In this document: positions 26,119 through 35,564 of the stretch, one piece after another
Numbering within the stretch: the first letter of the stretch is position 1
Layout of the letters: every line of letters starts with the position of its first letter
Assembly: GCA_900319905.1 (NCBI GenBank)
Contig: ONQB01000023.1
Span: forward strand, 1-46,507
Source: an uncultured Prevotella sp.
Lineage (GTDB): Bacteria > Bacteroidota > Bacteroidia > Bacteroidales > Bacteroidaceae
DNA length: 46,507 nucleotides
Reading direction: 5' to 3'
Translations under genes and position numbers: made by a program
The notes under the pieces: model-generated
Databases searched by the model: none
What the model was told of the DNA's origin: nothing
The model's input: the letters and a program-made list of their open reading frames with translations, nothing else

Positions 26119-26703
26119 ATGAAGAAGATATTCACACTCGCTATCATCATCCTCACTTATGTCGCCAGCATGCAGGCACAAACAGTTACAATCCACAAAA
26201 ACGATGGCACAAACATCGTGTTGCAGGCTTCAGAGATCGACCACATCGACTTCGAGCCGGCATCAGAGGTTCAGAGGATTGTCGGTTCCTACATAGGAAT
26301 AGACAGTATCAACGTGGGCAAAAAATTCCCTTACAAAACCGCTTCTGCTAACGTCTATGAGATAACAGCCAACAGCGACAGCTCCATCAATATCACAATG
26401 CCGGAGGAGCAGTTCGACAATACCATCATGGGCACCCTGGTGGTGGGCACCTACACCATCAAGAACATCGAATGGGACAGCACTCAGCAGGCTTTCGTGC
26501 GCAACTATGGCAACGACGGCATTACTTTCCATTACAAATCGAGCACCATAGACAAAGACTACACGTTCGACAAGCCTATCTGCCAGATCATCATCAAGAA
26601 CAATGGCGACGACACCATCACTATTACTAATACATATCAGATGGGCAACATGCCTTTCCCCATCTACAGCACAATACATGCCAGCAGCACCATTGACGAA
26701 TAA
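26119..26703 (+). CDS. Secreted calycin-like protein
   Basis: The 194-residue product has a signal peptide (1-20, ending MQAQ). A segment VTIHKNDGTNIVLQASEIDHIDF follows, then a beta-rich domain with alternating strands (about 55-190) that resembles the calycin-like domain of Bacteroidota exported proteins. Calycins bind small hydrophobic ligands, so haem or a porphyrin is a reasonable but unproven ligand. Its stop overlaps the hmuY start as TAATG, so the two are translationally coupled. It lies 52 bases after the sorting-tail gene. Confidence 0.68.
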   Translation: MKKIFTLAIIILTYVASMQAQTVTIHKNDGTNIVLQASEIDHIDFEPASEVQRIVGSYIGIDSINVGKKFPYKTASANVYEITANSDSSINITMPEEQFDNTIMGTLVVGTYTIKNIEWDSTQQAFVRNYGNDGITFHYKSSTIDKDYTFDKPICQIIIKNNGDDTITITNTYQMGNMPFPIYSTIHASSTIDE

Positions 26704-27491
26704 TGAACAGCCGTAACCTATTTAGCCCACTCGTCGCTGTCATCACTGTTGCCTTGCTTGCTTCATGCGATGGTCTCTTCAGCGGTGTCTACGACGACCC
26801 GCAGGACAACCGTGTGGCACATCAGGGGCAGCTGATTGTCGACGCAACGAGTTGGAACAATTGGTACTACATCGACTTCGACTCGCTGGCCGCACTGGCT
26901 GCGGCCGGCGACAGTGTCGGATTGGCGAAAGCACAGACCAACTTTACGCCCTACCCCATACCCAGGTCGCTCACAGGTGAGCAGACCGACTCCACTACTG
27001 GCATATATACTAATTGGTATGACGTGTTCGGCAAAGGACTGTCCGTACACGAGAGGCAAGCTTTCACTCCCACCGACCCTCAGCCCGAGCCTGCGCACTG
27101 GAGCATCGCCGTGCACCGCAACAACGTGCGCACCAACAATGCGGCTGTGATTGAGACCAGTTATACGTCGATAGACCAACTGCCGGAGCAGAGCGCCGAC
27201 TTCTCAGGCAGCGACATGAAAGCCGACGAATGGGACGACGCTGACGTGTGGGTGGACCAGACGCAGATGATTCAAGGTATTGTGGGCTGTCAAGGCATCA
27301 AAATAAACAAGGTGCTGTCGTCATGGCTCACAATCAGCCTCCCTCCCATTCCACCTGCATTCACCAGCAACAGCCATGTATTTCTGATAAGGTTCAGCAA
27401 CGGTAAATATGCGGCTGTACAACTGGAAAACTACATGAACGCTGCCGGCACCAAATGCTGGCTGACCATTAACTATAGATATCCTTATTAA
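26703..27491 (+). CDS. hmuY: HmuY-family haem-binding lipoprotein
   Basis: HmuY proteins are surface haemophores that take haem from host proteins and pass it to the receptor HmuR. The 262-residue product has a lipobox LASC with Cys22. Family features are VDATSWNNWYYIDFD near 46, HWSIAVHRNNVRTN at 132-145, and a C-terminal part with SSWL, MNAAGTKCWLTINYRYPY. P. gingivalis HmuY binds haem with two histidines, while T. forsythia and P. intermedia homologues use methionines; Met172 and Met189 are candidates here. Start and stop each overlap a neighbour as TAATG. The receptor gene downstream strengthens the call. Confidence 0.83.
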   Translation: MNSRNLFSPLVAVITVALLASCDGLFSGVYDDPQDNRVAHQGQLIVDATSWNNWYYIDFDSLAALAAAGDSVGLAKAQTNFTPYPIPRSLTGEQTDSTTGIYTNWYDVFGKGLSVHERQAFTPTDPQPEPAHWSIAVHRNNVRTNNAAVIETSYTSIDQLPEQSADFSGSDMKADEWDDADVWVDQTQMIQGIVGCQGIKINKVLSSWLTISLPPIPPAFTSNSHVFLIRFSNGKYAAVQLENYMNAAGTKCWLTINYRYPY

Positions 27492-29464
27492 TGACGATAC
27501 AACAATATGTCATCCTACTTGCAGGAAGCATGATGATGCCCGCCTGCGCACTTGCCGAAGAACACTCCGACTCACTCTTCTCGGAAGAATACCTGCAACA
27601 GGTAGTGATCACGGGCACACGCACGCCGAAGATACTGGCTAAGTCACCAGTTCTGACAAAGGTCATTTCCGCAAAAGACATAGAGAAAACCGATGCAACC
27701 AACCTGCGTGACTTGCTGCAACAGGTGATGCCGGGCATAGAATTCAGCTATTCCATGAACCAGATGCCGCACATGAACTTCTCCGGCTTCAGCGGACAGA
27801 GCATGCTCATTCTCGTAGATGGAGAGCGGCTGGCAGGAGAGACAATGGACGACGTAGACTTTACGCGGCTCGACATGCAGCAGGTGGACCATATTGAAAT
27901 CATCAAAGGGGCTGCATCGGCTCTCTATGGATCGAATGCGGCAGGAGGTGTCATCAATATCATCACAAAAAAGTCTACAAAGTCGTTTGCACTAAACCTC
28001 AACGCACGCCTTGCCCGTCATAATGACCAGCGCTATGGAATGGTGCTGCAGAACAGCAGCAATGCGTTGGCTAACGTACTGACCGTAAGGCGGACAGCTC
28101 AGGACAACTACAACGTAACGAGCGCAGCCAATCCTGCCACACGTGTCATCTCAACCATCTACGGCGACAACACGTGGAACTTCGAAGACAGACTCACATG
28201 GAGACCGTTCAGGCAATGGACTATCACAGGTCACGCCGGATACTTCTTCAGAGAGACTAAACGGTCGGTAGACGTACCAGAGAGGTACCGCGACTACAAC
28301 GGCGGCGTGAACGTAACATGGCAACCTTCGGAGAACGATCAGCTCCTACTGAGCTACTTGTTCGACCAATACGACAAATCGGACTTCCAACGCATATCTA
28401 AACTTGACATCAGAGACTACTCCAACGTACAAAATACGTTCAGACTCATCTACAACCATCACTTCAGCCATGACAACGTGCTGACGGTTGGCGCGGACTA
28501 TCTGCACGATTACCTGTACAATGAGAAGCTAGCCGACTACACGCACCGGCAGAACAGCTTCGATGTGTTTACGCAGTACGACTGGAACATCATCAGCCAG
28601 CTCGAGGTGGTGGGGGCACTGCGGTACGATTATTTCTCCAGTAACAACATACAGCAAGTCACACCAAAACTCAGTCTGCGCTACGAACCGTTGCACAACC
28701 TGAATATTCGCTTCGGCTATGGCATGGGCTTCCGCGCTCCTACACTGAAAGAGAAATACTACTCTTATGACATTGTCGGTATCTGGATACTCGACGGCAA
28801 CCCGGACTTAAAAGCGGAGATAAGCCACAACCACAATCTTTCGGTGGAATATACCCACAACAACTATAACTTCATGGTCAACGGTACGTACAACCGCGTG
28901 AAGAACAAGATAGGACCGGGCTCGCCTTACTTTGCCAATGCCACAGACGTAACTCCTCATCTACCCTATGTCAACCTGGACGACTACAAGGTATACGGCA
29001 TCGACTTCTCTGCGCAAGCCCAATGGGGCAAGAGCGTGATGACGCGGCTGTCCTATGCCTTTGTAAAAGAACAATTGCCAAACGACAAGCAAGGAGATAA
29101 AGTCAACAACCAATACATCCCGGCACGTAAGCATTCCATCACCGCACATGTGGATTGGGACCATGAGTTCTCCAAACATTACGGACTCAACATCGCACTA
29201 GACGGCCGATTCCTCTCTTCCGTCGACAACTCAGAGTTTATCGACTACTACGATATCAACAAAGGCACCGTTACCATCCATTACCCGGCCTACACATTGT
29301 GGAAACTACAGGCTGTCAGCCGTATCGAGAAAGGCATCAAGTTGACAATGGCATTAGACAACGTGTTCAACTATAAGCCAAAATATTATTATCTCAATTG
29401 TCCGTTGACCGATGGCACCAGCTTCATGGTCGGTCTGTCAATAGACATAGATAAATTGTTTTGA
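27491..29464 (+). CDS. hmuR: TonB-dependent haem receptor, HmuR-like
   Basis: An outer-membrane gated barrel that imports haem with energy from TonB. The 657 residues comprise a signal peptide (1-22), a TonB-box-like segment VVITGTR, a plug domain with LILVDGERLAGE and IEIIKGAASALYGSNAAGGVINIIT, and a barrel ending in a strand with terminal Phe. The haem-receptor boxes FRAP (414-417) and NPDL (437-440) are present; HmuR and related receptors carry such boxes. It follows hmuY with a TAATG overlap. The hmuSTUV genes of the P. gingivalis operon are absent here. A convergent TPR gene follows. Confidence 0.85.
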   Translation: MTIQQYVILLAGSMMMPACALAEEHSDSLFSEEYLQQVVITGTRTPKILAKSPVLTKVISAKDIEKTDATNLRDLLQQVMPGIEFSYSMNQMPHMNFSGFSGQSMLILVDGERLAGETMDDVDFTRLDMQQVDHIEIIKGAASALYGSNAAGGVINIITKKSTKSFALNLNARLARHNDQRYGMVLQNSSNALANVLTVRRTAQDNYNVTSAANPATRVISTIYGDNTWNFEDRLTWRPFRQWTITGHAGYFFRETKRSVDVPERYRDYNGGVNVTWQPSENDQLLLSYLFDQYDKSDFQRISKLDIRDYSNVQNTFRLIYNHHFSHDNVLTVGADYLHDYLYNEKLADYTHRQNSFDVFTQYDWNIISQLEVVGALRYDYFSSNNIQQVTPKLSLRYEPLHNLNIRFGYGMGFRAPTLKEKYYSYDIVGIWILDGNPDLKAEISHNHNLSVEYTHNNYNFMVNGTYNRVKNKIGPGSPYFANATDVTPHLPYVNLDDYKVYGIDFSAQAQWGKSVMTRLSYAFVKEQLPNDKQGDKVNNQYIPARKHSITAHVDWDHEFSKHYGLNIALDGRFLSSVDNSEFIDYYDINKGTVTIHYPAYTLWKLQAVSRIEKGIKLTMALDNVFNYKPKYYYLNCPLTDGTSFMVGLSIDIDKLF

Positions 29465-29542
29465 AAAAGCCTATAGCAGTACCTTGGCTTAAAACAGGCT
29501 TACCCACAAGGTTTAATAACAAAGGTTCATATTATAGTAAGG

Positions 29543-29576
29543 TAAGAAAGAAACAAATATAAGAAAGTAACAAAGG
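29543..29576. repeat. 17-bp direct repeat after hmuR
   Basis: TAAGAAAGAAACAAA (29543) and TAAGAAAGTAACAAA (29560) differ at one base with a 17-bp period, and a third weak copy follows at 29579. They fill the gap before the shared terminator. Purine-rich simple sequence is the likely explanation. Confidence 0.5.
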
Positions 29577-29586
29577 AGTAAAAAAG

Positions 29587-29626
29587 AAACTGCGTATCAA
29601 TGACACTCGCCATAGATACGCAGTTT
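29587..29626. terminator. Bidirectional terminator between hmuR and the TPR gene
   Basis: A perfect 12-bp stem, AAACTGCGTATC against GATACGCAGTTT, with a 16-base loop. On the minus strand it is followed by CTTTTTACTCC and on the plus strand by ATTGTTG, so it can serve both convergent genes, the TPR gene best. Confidence 0.8.
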
Positions 29627-29674
29627 ATTGTTGTACTGTCCTAACAATACTAAGATGTTGGGACGATATACTAA

Positions 29675-31135
29675 TTATCGGCTCTTAAAGCTCATTACTT
29701 GCTTTGCCATTTCGTTCTGAGGATCGATAGAGAGAAGCTTGCTGGCCCATTCCTTGGCTGAGGTTGTATTCTTCAACACATTGATCTCATAGACCATGAA
29801 GTAAGAATAAGCGCTCTTCAGCATAGCAGTCTCGTTGCTGGAACGATCAGCCTTAGATTCCAGTGAAGTAATCAAAGCATTGTAATAAGGCTTTGCCAGG
29901 CCTTCTTTACTTTCAGGATCCATGCTTGCATTGATACTGCCACGAACGTAGTTGCAGTAATTAGCCTGCTCCGGATACTTCTCTGCAATCTTGCCATATA
30001 CGTTATCTGCATTCTTGAAAGCAGCGAGGGCACCAGCCTTGTCTCCAGCCTCAGACTTCTTAGAAGCGATATCAAGGTAGAGGCTACCAAGACCATTATA
30101 GTCTCTGAACGAAGGATTCTCAGTGGCCTCCAGTGACTCATCAAGATACTTGACGGCATTGTCATAGTCACCCTTTCCATTGTAAGCGTCAGAAATATTC
30201 TTCAGCACGGTAGGCTTCTGCACAATGGCATTCTTATCGGTAGCCAAATCATTCAGAGCCTTCTGATAAGCATCAATAGCCTCATCCCAGCGCTTAGCCT
30301 GCTGCAGAGCAGTACCATAATAGGCATAGTCATCAGCTGTAATATGCGCACTGTCACTCTTGTTGAACAAGCGGTCAGCATAGTCAAGCGCATTCTGTGT
30401 ATCCTTCTTATCAGTGTAGTTCCAGAACACAATACGGTTCCAACCAGCACGACGAGGGTCTTTCTGCAGACCAGCCTTTGCAACCTCAATGCTGCGGTCA
30501 CGTTTGCCAAGCAGGAACTCCGTCATTGCGTACTTGGAGATGTCATCATCCTCCATCTTAGAGAGGTCGGTAATCTTATTGAAGTACTCTTCTGCCTTCT
30601 CAAAACGGTTGGGGATGTTTGACTGATAGAAAATACGACCAGCCAAAGCATCTACAGGATAATCTGGACGCTGCTTGCGCAAATCCTCAAGGTTGTCTAC
30701 TGCTTCCTGAGGGCTACGACCACGAAGAATCATAGCATACTTATAATAACCTTCAGGATCTTTGGGGGCAAAATACTTAGCCTGCTGATAGTTTTCAGCA
30801 GCTCCACCAGCATCATCCTTAGAAACACAAATGTCACCCTTCAACAAAAAAGCAGGAGCATACTTACTGTCCTTTGCCAATGCATAGTCAGCAAAAGCAT
30901 TCGCATTGGTATAATCCTTAGCATTGTAGAAAGCTCTACCAATAGCCAACAATGCAGCGGGATCCTTCTTGTTTTCTTTATACAACTGTTTCACCTGCTT
31001 GTCAAAGTCAGGACCTTTGGTCTTAATCATTTCAGTAACCTGAGCTTGCAAGGCCTTCGTATCAGATTGGGCCATGGAAGGCGCAGCTGCACTGATAAGG
31101 AGCGCGCCAGCTAAAAGATATTTGTACACTTTCAT
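29675..31135 (-). CDS. Periplasmic tetratricopeptide-repeat protein
   Basis: The 486-residue protein has a signal peptide (about 1-23, ending PSMAQ). The rest is helical TPR repeats, visible as AALLAIGRAFYNAKDYTNANAFADYAL, DAYQKAL and SDAYNGKGDYDNAVKYLDESLE. TPR proteins are scaffolds, and no catalytic motif is seen. It is the last gene of the exbB-exbD-exbD-tonB-pstS unit, though 200 bases separate it from pstS. That order recurs in Bacteroidota from memory, so a link with the Ton complex is plausible but unproven. ATG 31135 is preferred over a GTG two codons earlier. Confidence 0.82.
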   Translation of the reverse strand: MKVYKYLLAGALLISAAAPSMAQSDTKALQAQVTEMIKTKGPDFDKQVKQLYKENKKDPAALLAIGRAFYNAKDYTNANAFADYALAKDSKYAPAFLLKGDICVSKDDAGGAAENYQQAKYFAPKDPEGYYKYAMILRGRSPQEAVDNLEDLRKQRPDYPVDALAGRIFYQSNIPNRFEKAEEYFNKITDLSKMEDDDISKYAMTEFLLGKRDRSIEVAKAGLQKDPRRAGWNRIVFWNYTDKKDTQNALDYADRLFNKSDSAHITADDYAYYGTALQQAKRWDEAIDAYQKALNDLATDKNAIVQKPTVLKNISDAYNGKGDYDNAVKYLDESLEATENPSFRDYNGLGSLYLDIASKKSEAGDKAGALAAFKNADNVYGKIAEKYPEQANYCNYVRGSINASMDPESKEGLAKPYYNALITSLESKADRSSNETAMLKSAYSYFMVYEINVLKNTTSAKEWASKLLSIDPQNEMAKQVMSFKSR

Positions 31136-31340
31136 AATCACGAGAATATTAATGTTTGACTCATTAACCTGTTAGACGATCAACTGCAGCCAATGGCCGA
31201 CATAAACGCCTTTCAGCTTTTAATACAATGACGAAATTATCATCTAAATGTTGCTTTAAACGCTATTTGTTTATCCTTTATTGACCTATGTTGGAATATT
31301 GTTGAATATATTTAAGCCTTTCTCATGTCGCTAAGTCTGA

Positions 31341-32297
31341 TTATTGACCTACGTTAACATCTCTAACGTTAATGTTACCCAACACCGGCAGCAAACCGGT
31401 CTTCATCACAATACGTTGGCCTTTTGGACCTTCAATGAAATGGGCAAAACCCCATGGCAAACCTTGTCGGGGATCATTGACCAAAGCATAAACGGTACGG
31501 ATGAAAGGATACTCGTCATTATAAATATAATACTGATAAGGCTTACGGCCGCTGGTAGCAGTAGCTGGATGAACCTTGCTTACGCTCATGACGCGAATGT
31601 TCTTATTGAACGTAAGATTCGTAGAGTCACGCTTATCATTAAGCCAGTTATTACCAATGATGCCGATAGAGCCTGGATGCTTTTCTACATATGCTATCAC
31701 CTCTGCGGTCTTGTTCACTGCCACAACATTAGGATTGACAATGGGCTTGCCGCCAAGGAGAGAATCTTCAACCCAATGCACAGTGCTCGACCTTGGATTG
31801 TCGAAGACAACTGTGATAATACCACCCTTAGAACCTTTATAAATCTGATTCCAACGGGTTGTCTTTCCGGTCATGATGTTCTTGAAATCTGTGACCGAAA
31901 TGAGCGTATCTTTACTGCTCTTATTAACGATGAGCGCCAAAGCGTCATAAGCTATCTTCACCGACTGAGGAATGAACTTCTTCGCACGCAACGCTTGTAT
32001 CTCTGAGTGACGGAAATCACGTGTCGTAAAAGCAAGCCAAGTTTTACCATTCATCAATTGGGTAATGGCATCTGACTCATTCGTATAAATAGGAGTTACT
32101 TTAGCCTGCGGGTAATCGTTTTCGAAGACCTGCATTTCTTCGTTAATGATGGGACTAAAACTCTCATCAGAGACGAATGAGATCGCCCCTGATGAGTAAG
32201 TATCTGTCCGTCCATCCTTATTCTTCTTGTTGTTGCAAGAAGAAAAAAGACAGACTGACAATGTTAATCCTACGAAAATGTAAGATGTGAGTTTCAT
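31341..32297 (-). CDS. PstS-like phosphate-binding lipoprotein
   Basis: A substrate-binding protein of 318 residues with a lipobox FSSC (Cys20), so it is anchored to a membrane. Motifs FVSDESFSPIINEEMQVFE, FTTRDF, FDNPRSSTVHWVEDSL and GSIGIIGNNWL follow the phosphate-binding PstS fold. No pstA, pstB or pstC permease gene is near. It stands in a Ton-system operon, 15 bases after tonB, so it may report on or deliver phosphate to an outer-membrane process instead of an ABC importer. That role is inference. Confidence 0.8.
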   Translation of the reverse strand: MKLTSYIFVGLTLSVCLFSSCNNKKNKDGRTDTYSSGAISFVSDESFSPIINEEMQVFENDYPQAKVTPIYTNESDAITQLMNGKTWLAFTTRDFRHSEIQALRAKKFIPQSVKIAYDALALIVNKSSKDTLISVTDFKNIMTGKTTRWNQIYKGSKGGIITVVFDNPRSSTVHWVEDSLLGGKPIVNPNVVAVNKTAEVIAYVEKHPGSIGIIGNNWLNDKRDSTNLTFNKNIRVMSVSKVHPATATSGRKPYQYYIYNDEYPFIRTVYALVNDPRQGLPWGFAHFIEGPKGQRIVMKTGLLPVLGNINVRDVNVGQ

Positions 32298-32312
32298 ATC
32301 AAATAATATAGT

Positions 32313-33158
32313 TTACTGTAATCTGAAGGATACAGGCACGTTGTACTTCACACGCACAGCTGAACCATTCTGTTTACCAGGGATCCAGCGGGGCATGCCT
32401 CTAACCACGCGCACAGCCTCACGGTCAAGTGAAGGGTCGACAGAACGCACGACGTTCACATCGGTGATGCTACCGTCACGCTCAACCACGAACGATACAA
32501 CAACACGACCCTGCACGCCATTCTCCTGAGCAACGACAGGATACTTGATATTGTTGTTCAAGTACTGCATCAGCGCACCTTGACCTCCAGGGAAAGAAGG
32601 CATCTGTTCAACGACATCGAACACCTTGTTTTCCACCTCAGGCTTCGGCTCTGCCTTAACAGGCTCATCAACGACACGCTGAGTGACCTTCAGCACCTCA
32701 CCAGCATCGGAGTTACCCTTTACATCAAGAGCACCGATAGCCGTGGTGGTCTGCATCAACTGGTCTTGGGTCTTCATCTCATCCTCAGGCTTTACCTCAT
32801 TATCCTTCTTAATGACAGGTGCGGTAAACTTGATTGAAGACTTGACTTCCTTGACCACTTCTTTCTTCTGTTCAACCTCAACCTTACGCTCAACCTTGGC
32901 CTTTTCTTTCTTAGGCTGGTTGAGAGCAGTAAGTTCAGTTACAGCATCATTCTTGGCATGAGCCAATTGATATTCATCGTATCTGGTTTTCAACCAGAAA
33001 GCAAGAATCAAGACACCAGCCAAGATTGCGATTGAGACAATGGCCTTAATGTTCCTCGCAGGAGTACCCTTACGAAGCTTATAAGCACCGTAAGCTTTAT
33101 TACGTCCTTCGAATATAAGGTCACACCAACCGTCTCTTGTTAAATCAATATTTGCCAT
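32313..33158 (-). CDS. tonB: Energy transducer TonB
   Basis: TonB carries energy from the ExbB-ExbD motor to outer-membrane receptors such as the HmuR-like protein here. The 281-residue protein has a cytoplasmic start with FEGRNKAYGAYKLRK, a membrane helix (about 37-56), a periplasmic linker rich in Lys, Glu, Val and Pro, and a C-terminal TonB domain (about 195-281) with LNNNIKYPVVAQENGVQGRV and MPRWIPGKQNG. The long Bacteroidota type of N-terminus is clear. It follows the exbD pair by 28 bases. Confidence 0.94.
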   Translation of the reverse strand: MANIDLTRDGWCDLIFEGRNKAYGAYKLRKGTPARNIKAIVSIAILAGVLILAFWLKTRYDEYQLAHAKNDAVTELTALNQPKKEKAKVERKVEVEQKKEVVKEVKSSIKFTAPVIKKDNEVKPEDEMKTQDQLMQTTTAIGALDVKGNSDAGEVLKVTQRVVDEPVKAEPKPEVENKVFDVVEQMPSFPGGQGALMQYLNNNIKYPVVAQENGVQGRVVVSFVVERDGSITDVNVVRSVDPSLDREAVRVVRGMPRWIPGKQNGSAVRVKYNVPVSFRLQ

Positions 33159-33186
33159 ATTTTAACCTTTCTTGTTTGTGATAACC

Positions 33187-33834
33187 TTATAGTTTGACTT
33201 TATTCTCCTTGAGGAGCTTCAGGTCGTTATCATTCACTTTATCAATCACATACTTACCGATGGAGCAGATCTGCATCTCGTCCAATGCATCAACAAGGTT
33301 CTTATACGTAGAGTTATCAGTTGCCTTGATGATGATTGTCAGAGTGTTGATCTTCTGTCCGTCGATGATACCAGCCTTAATTTGAGCAAGCCGCTGGTTA
33401 TAGATAGAGTCAGGCATCTTCTTGTTAGGATTGTCTTTTTCCTTGTCAAGTCTAGCCTTAGCCTCCATCACAGTCTTTGCAGGCTGCGTGCCGTCTTCAG
33501 TCTGGTGATTGAAGATTACAGAGCGGATACCTTTAGCACCCCAAGTTGTCTTCTTCAGACATTTAGGATCCTCAGGCTTCACCTGTCCGGCCACATAATA
33601 GAGCTGGTTGTCAGCCGTGCAGTAGAATGTAATGGTATACGATTCCTTTGTCACGGTCTTATCCTGATCGGTAAGGTTCTTATCGTTACTCGGCATACTC
33701 AATTCCATGGTCTGGGGTTTGGCCAGAGAGGTACAGAGCATGAAGAACGTAATAAGAAGCATCATCATATCAACCATAGGAGTGAAGTCCACACGGACAT
33801 TCATCTTCTTCTGTTTGCTTTTTCCTACTGCCAT
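33187..33834 (-). CDS. exbD: ExbD/TolR-family transport protein, second copy in the operon
   Basis: ExbD works with ExbB as a proton-driven motor in the inner membrane. The 215 residues begin with a short basic part and one membrane helix; FTPMVDMMMLLITFFML holds the proton-accepting Asp22. A periplasmic domain follows. It starts 2 bases after the other exbD gene. The two copies differ widely outside the helix, so they probably form a mixed unit rather than being redundant. Confidence 0.93.
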   Translation of the reverse strand: MAVGKSKQKKMNVRVDFTPMVDMMMLLITFFMLCTSLAKPQTMELSMPSNDKNLTDQDKTVTKESYTITFYCTADNQLYYVAGQVKPEDPKCLKKTTWGAKGIRSVIFNHQTEDGTQPAKTVMEAKARLDKEKDNPNKKMPDSIYNQRLAQIKAGIIDGQKINTLTIIIKATDNSTYKNLVDALDEMQICSIGKYVIDKVNDNDLKLLKENKVKL

Positions 33835-33836
33835 CT

Positions 33837-34463
33837 TTAGTCCTCCACTTTCTTATATTGAGTAATCAGATAGTAACGGTTCTCATTCATATCCTGGAGT
33901 TCATTCATAATCTTTTTGACGGTCTTGTAAGGTGTCTTCTCGTCGGCCTTGATAGCGATCTTGGCGTCGGGGTTGGCATTCTTAGCAGCTTTGACCCAGA
34001 TTTGGAACTCGCTCATGGCAGCAGCACCGGTCTTACCCTTGACAGAGTCAGTAGGGATACCATACTGCTTCAAAGCCTCAGGCATGGTGTTCTTATCAAG
34101 ATTAAGAAAAGCCTGCAGCTTATCCATAGGCACACCCCACATAGGGGTATCCAGGAATTTCTTCTCCTGAGCGCCTGACAGAGAGATGCCGAACTGTCCG
34201 GTAACGTCAGCGAGGACGTTTTGAACATCGGTGGTCTTGTCCATGCTCATGAAGATCTTTCCGTCATTGCTGACGAGCACATTCAAGACGTTCTTTTCCG
34301 GGACCTTGATTTCCGATACTGATCCAGGCGTGTTCACTTTCACTGGCTCTTGCTTGACGAACGTAGACGTCAGCATGAAGAAAGTCAGCAGAAGCACCAT
34401 CACGTCGGACATAGGGGTCATGTCGATCCAGACGTCTGCCTTCTTAATTTTTACTTTACCCAT
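33837..34463 (-). CDS. exbD: ExbD/TolR-family transport protein, first copy in the operon
   Basis: The 208-residue protein has the same plan as its neighbour: basic start MGKVKIKKADVWID, one membrane helix MTPMSDVMVLLLTFFML with the essential Asp20, then a periplasmic domain with IAIKADEKTPYKTVKKIMNEL near the C-terminus, typical of ExbD. It lies 30 bases after exbB. Paired exbD genes are a usual Bacteroidota arrangement. Confidence 0.93.
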   Translation of the reverse strand: MGKVKIKKADVWIDMTPMSDVMVLLLTFFMLTSTFVKQEPVKVNTPGSVSEIKVPEKNVLNVLVSNDGKIFMSMDKTTDVQNVLADVTGQFGISLSGAQEKKFLDTPMWGVPMDKLQAFLNLDKNTMPEALKQYGIPTDSVKGKTGAAAMSEFQIWVKAAKNANPDAKIAIKADEKTPYKTVKKIMNELQDMNENRYYLITQYKKVED

Positions 34464-34493
34464 AGCGATAAAATTTTAAAGGGTTAGCAAAAA

Positions 34494-35339
34494 TTAAGCC
34501 TCGTCTGTGTGGTTAGCTTCGTAAGTCTGTGCGATTGTGTAACCTACCTCGTCGAGTGCATAAGTCAACTTATCGATCTTGTTGGTGTAGAAGTTATAAG
34601 CGATAACGGCGCACCAAGAAGTAGCGATACCGAAGGCTGTGTTGACCAGAGCCTCAGAAATACCAGTTGACAGAGCGAGAGAGTCACCGCCGCCACCAGC
34701 AGCCAGAGCCTGGAATGAACGAATCATACCGGTCACAGTACCGAGCAGTCCAGTAAGGGTACCGAGTGTTACGATAGTTGCGATGATAGGAAGGTTCATC
34801 TGCAGTGTAGGCATCTCGAGCTGAGTAGCCTCTTCGTGAGCCTGCTCAATGCGAGCCACCTTCTGGCTCTTCTTCAGAGAAGCGTTGGCACCGCTCTCCA
34901 TGTCTTTGTAAGCGTGCAGAGAAGCCAGGACCACGTTAGCGACAGAACCCTGCATCTTGTTGCAGAGGTCCTCTGCCTTGTTGAAATCGTTGGCAGCGAG
35001 AGCAGCCTTAATGTTGGCCACGAACTTGGTCAGAGAGCCCTTACCGAAAGCGGTCTTCAGAGCGAAGTAACGCTCAACAGCGAGGCAGAGCACGGTAAGA
35101 AGCAGTGTGTGGATGATAGGCACCACATAACCACCTTTATAAATAGTACCGAAAATGTTGAGAGGAGCATTAGCATTGTCGCCACCCTGGAAGTTAGCGC
35201 CATTACCAAGCCATAAGTTGAAGATGCAAAGTGCTGCGATGAAGCAGACGACAATAATCCAGAATGCACCTCTGATACCAGTGAAGCCTTTAGACTTCTT
35301 TGCAGCCTTGGGGGCTGCGGCCTTTTGTGTAGTTGCCAT
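34494..35339 (-). CDS. exbB: MotA/TolQ/ExbB proton-channel protein
   Basis: ExbB forms the proton channel of the Ton motor. The 281-residue protein has an Ala/Lys-rich cytoplasmic start, a first membrane helix (about 24-46), a second (about 72-93), a cytoplasmic domain, and two C-terminal helices with the family signature LPIIATIVTLGTLTGLLGTV and ISEALVNTAFGIATSWCAVIAY. It is the first gene of the six-gene unit and has its own -7 element about 120 bases upstream. Confidence 0.94.
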   Translation of the reverse strand: MATTQKAAAPKAAKKSKGFTGIRGAFWIIVVCFIAALCIFNLWLGNGANFQGGDNANAPLNIFGTIYKGGYVVPIIHTLLLTVLCLAVERYFALKTAFGKGSLTKFVANIKAALAANDFNKAEDLCNKMQGSVANVVLASLHAYKDMESGANASLKKSQKVARIEQAHEEATQLEMPTLQMNLPIIATIVTLGTLTGLLGTVTGMIRSFQALAAGGGGDSLALSTGISEALVNTAFGIATSWCAVIAYNFYTNKIDKLTYALDEVGYTIAQTYEANHTDEA

Positions 35340-35460
35340 AGTTTTTGTTAAATTTTGGTTATTAATAAAATATTGTTTTATGTCTTGACGATCTTTATTG
35401 TTTCACTTTGCATTGACTGGGTTTTCAACGTGAGATGTCTCCGCCCTGACAATTCGTTCG

Positions 35461-35468
35461 CAAAGATA
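35461..35468 (-). promoter_or_regulatory. -7 element of the exbB operon promoter
   Basis: The minus strand reads TATCTTTGC, an exact TAnnTTTG match, 121 bases before the exbB ATG. The long leader is unexplained. Confidence 0.65.
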
Positions 35469-35564
35469 ACAACTTTTGTATAGATAAGAGTTTCTTTCTT
35501 TTCTTTTTAACACATTTTTTGGTTAACGCGTAGCATAGCTTGCTGTGTCCCCAAACAGTATGTC

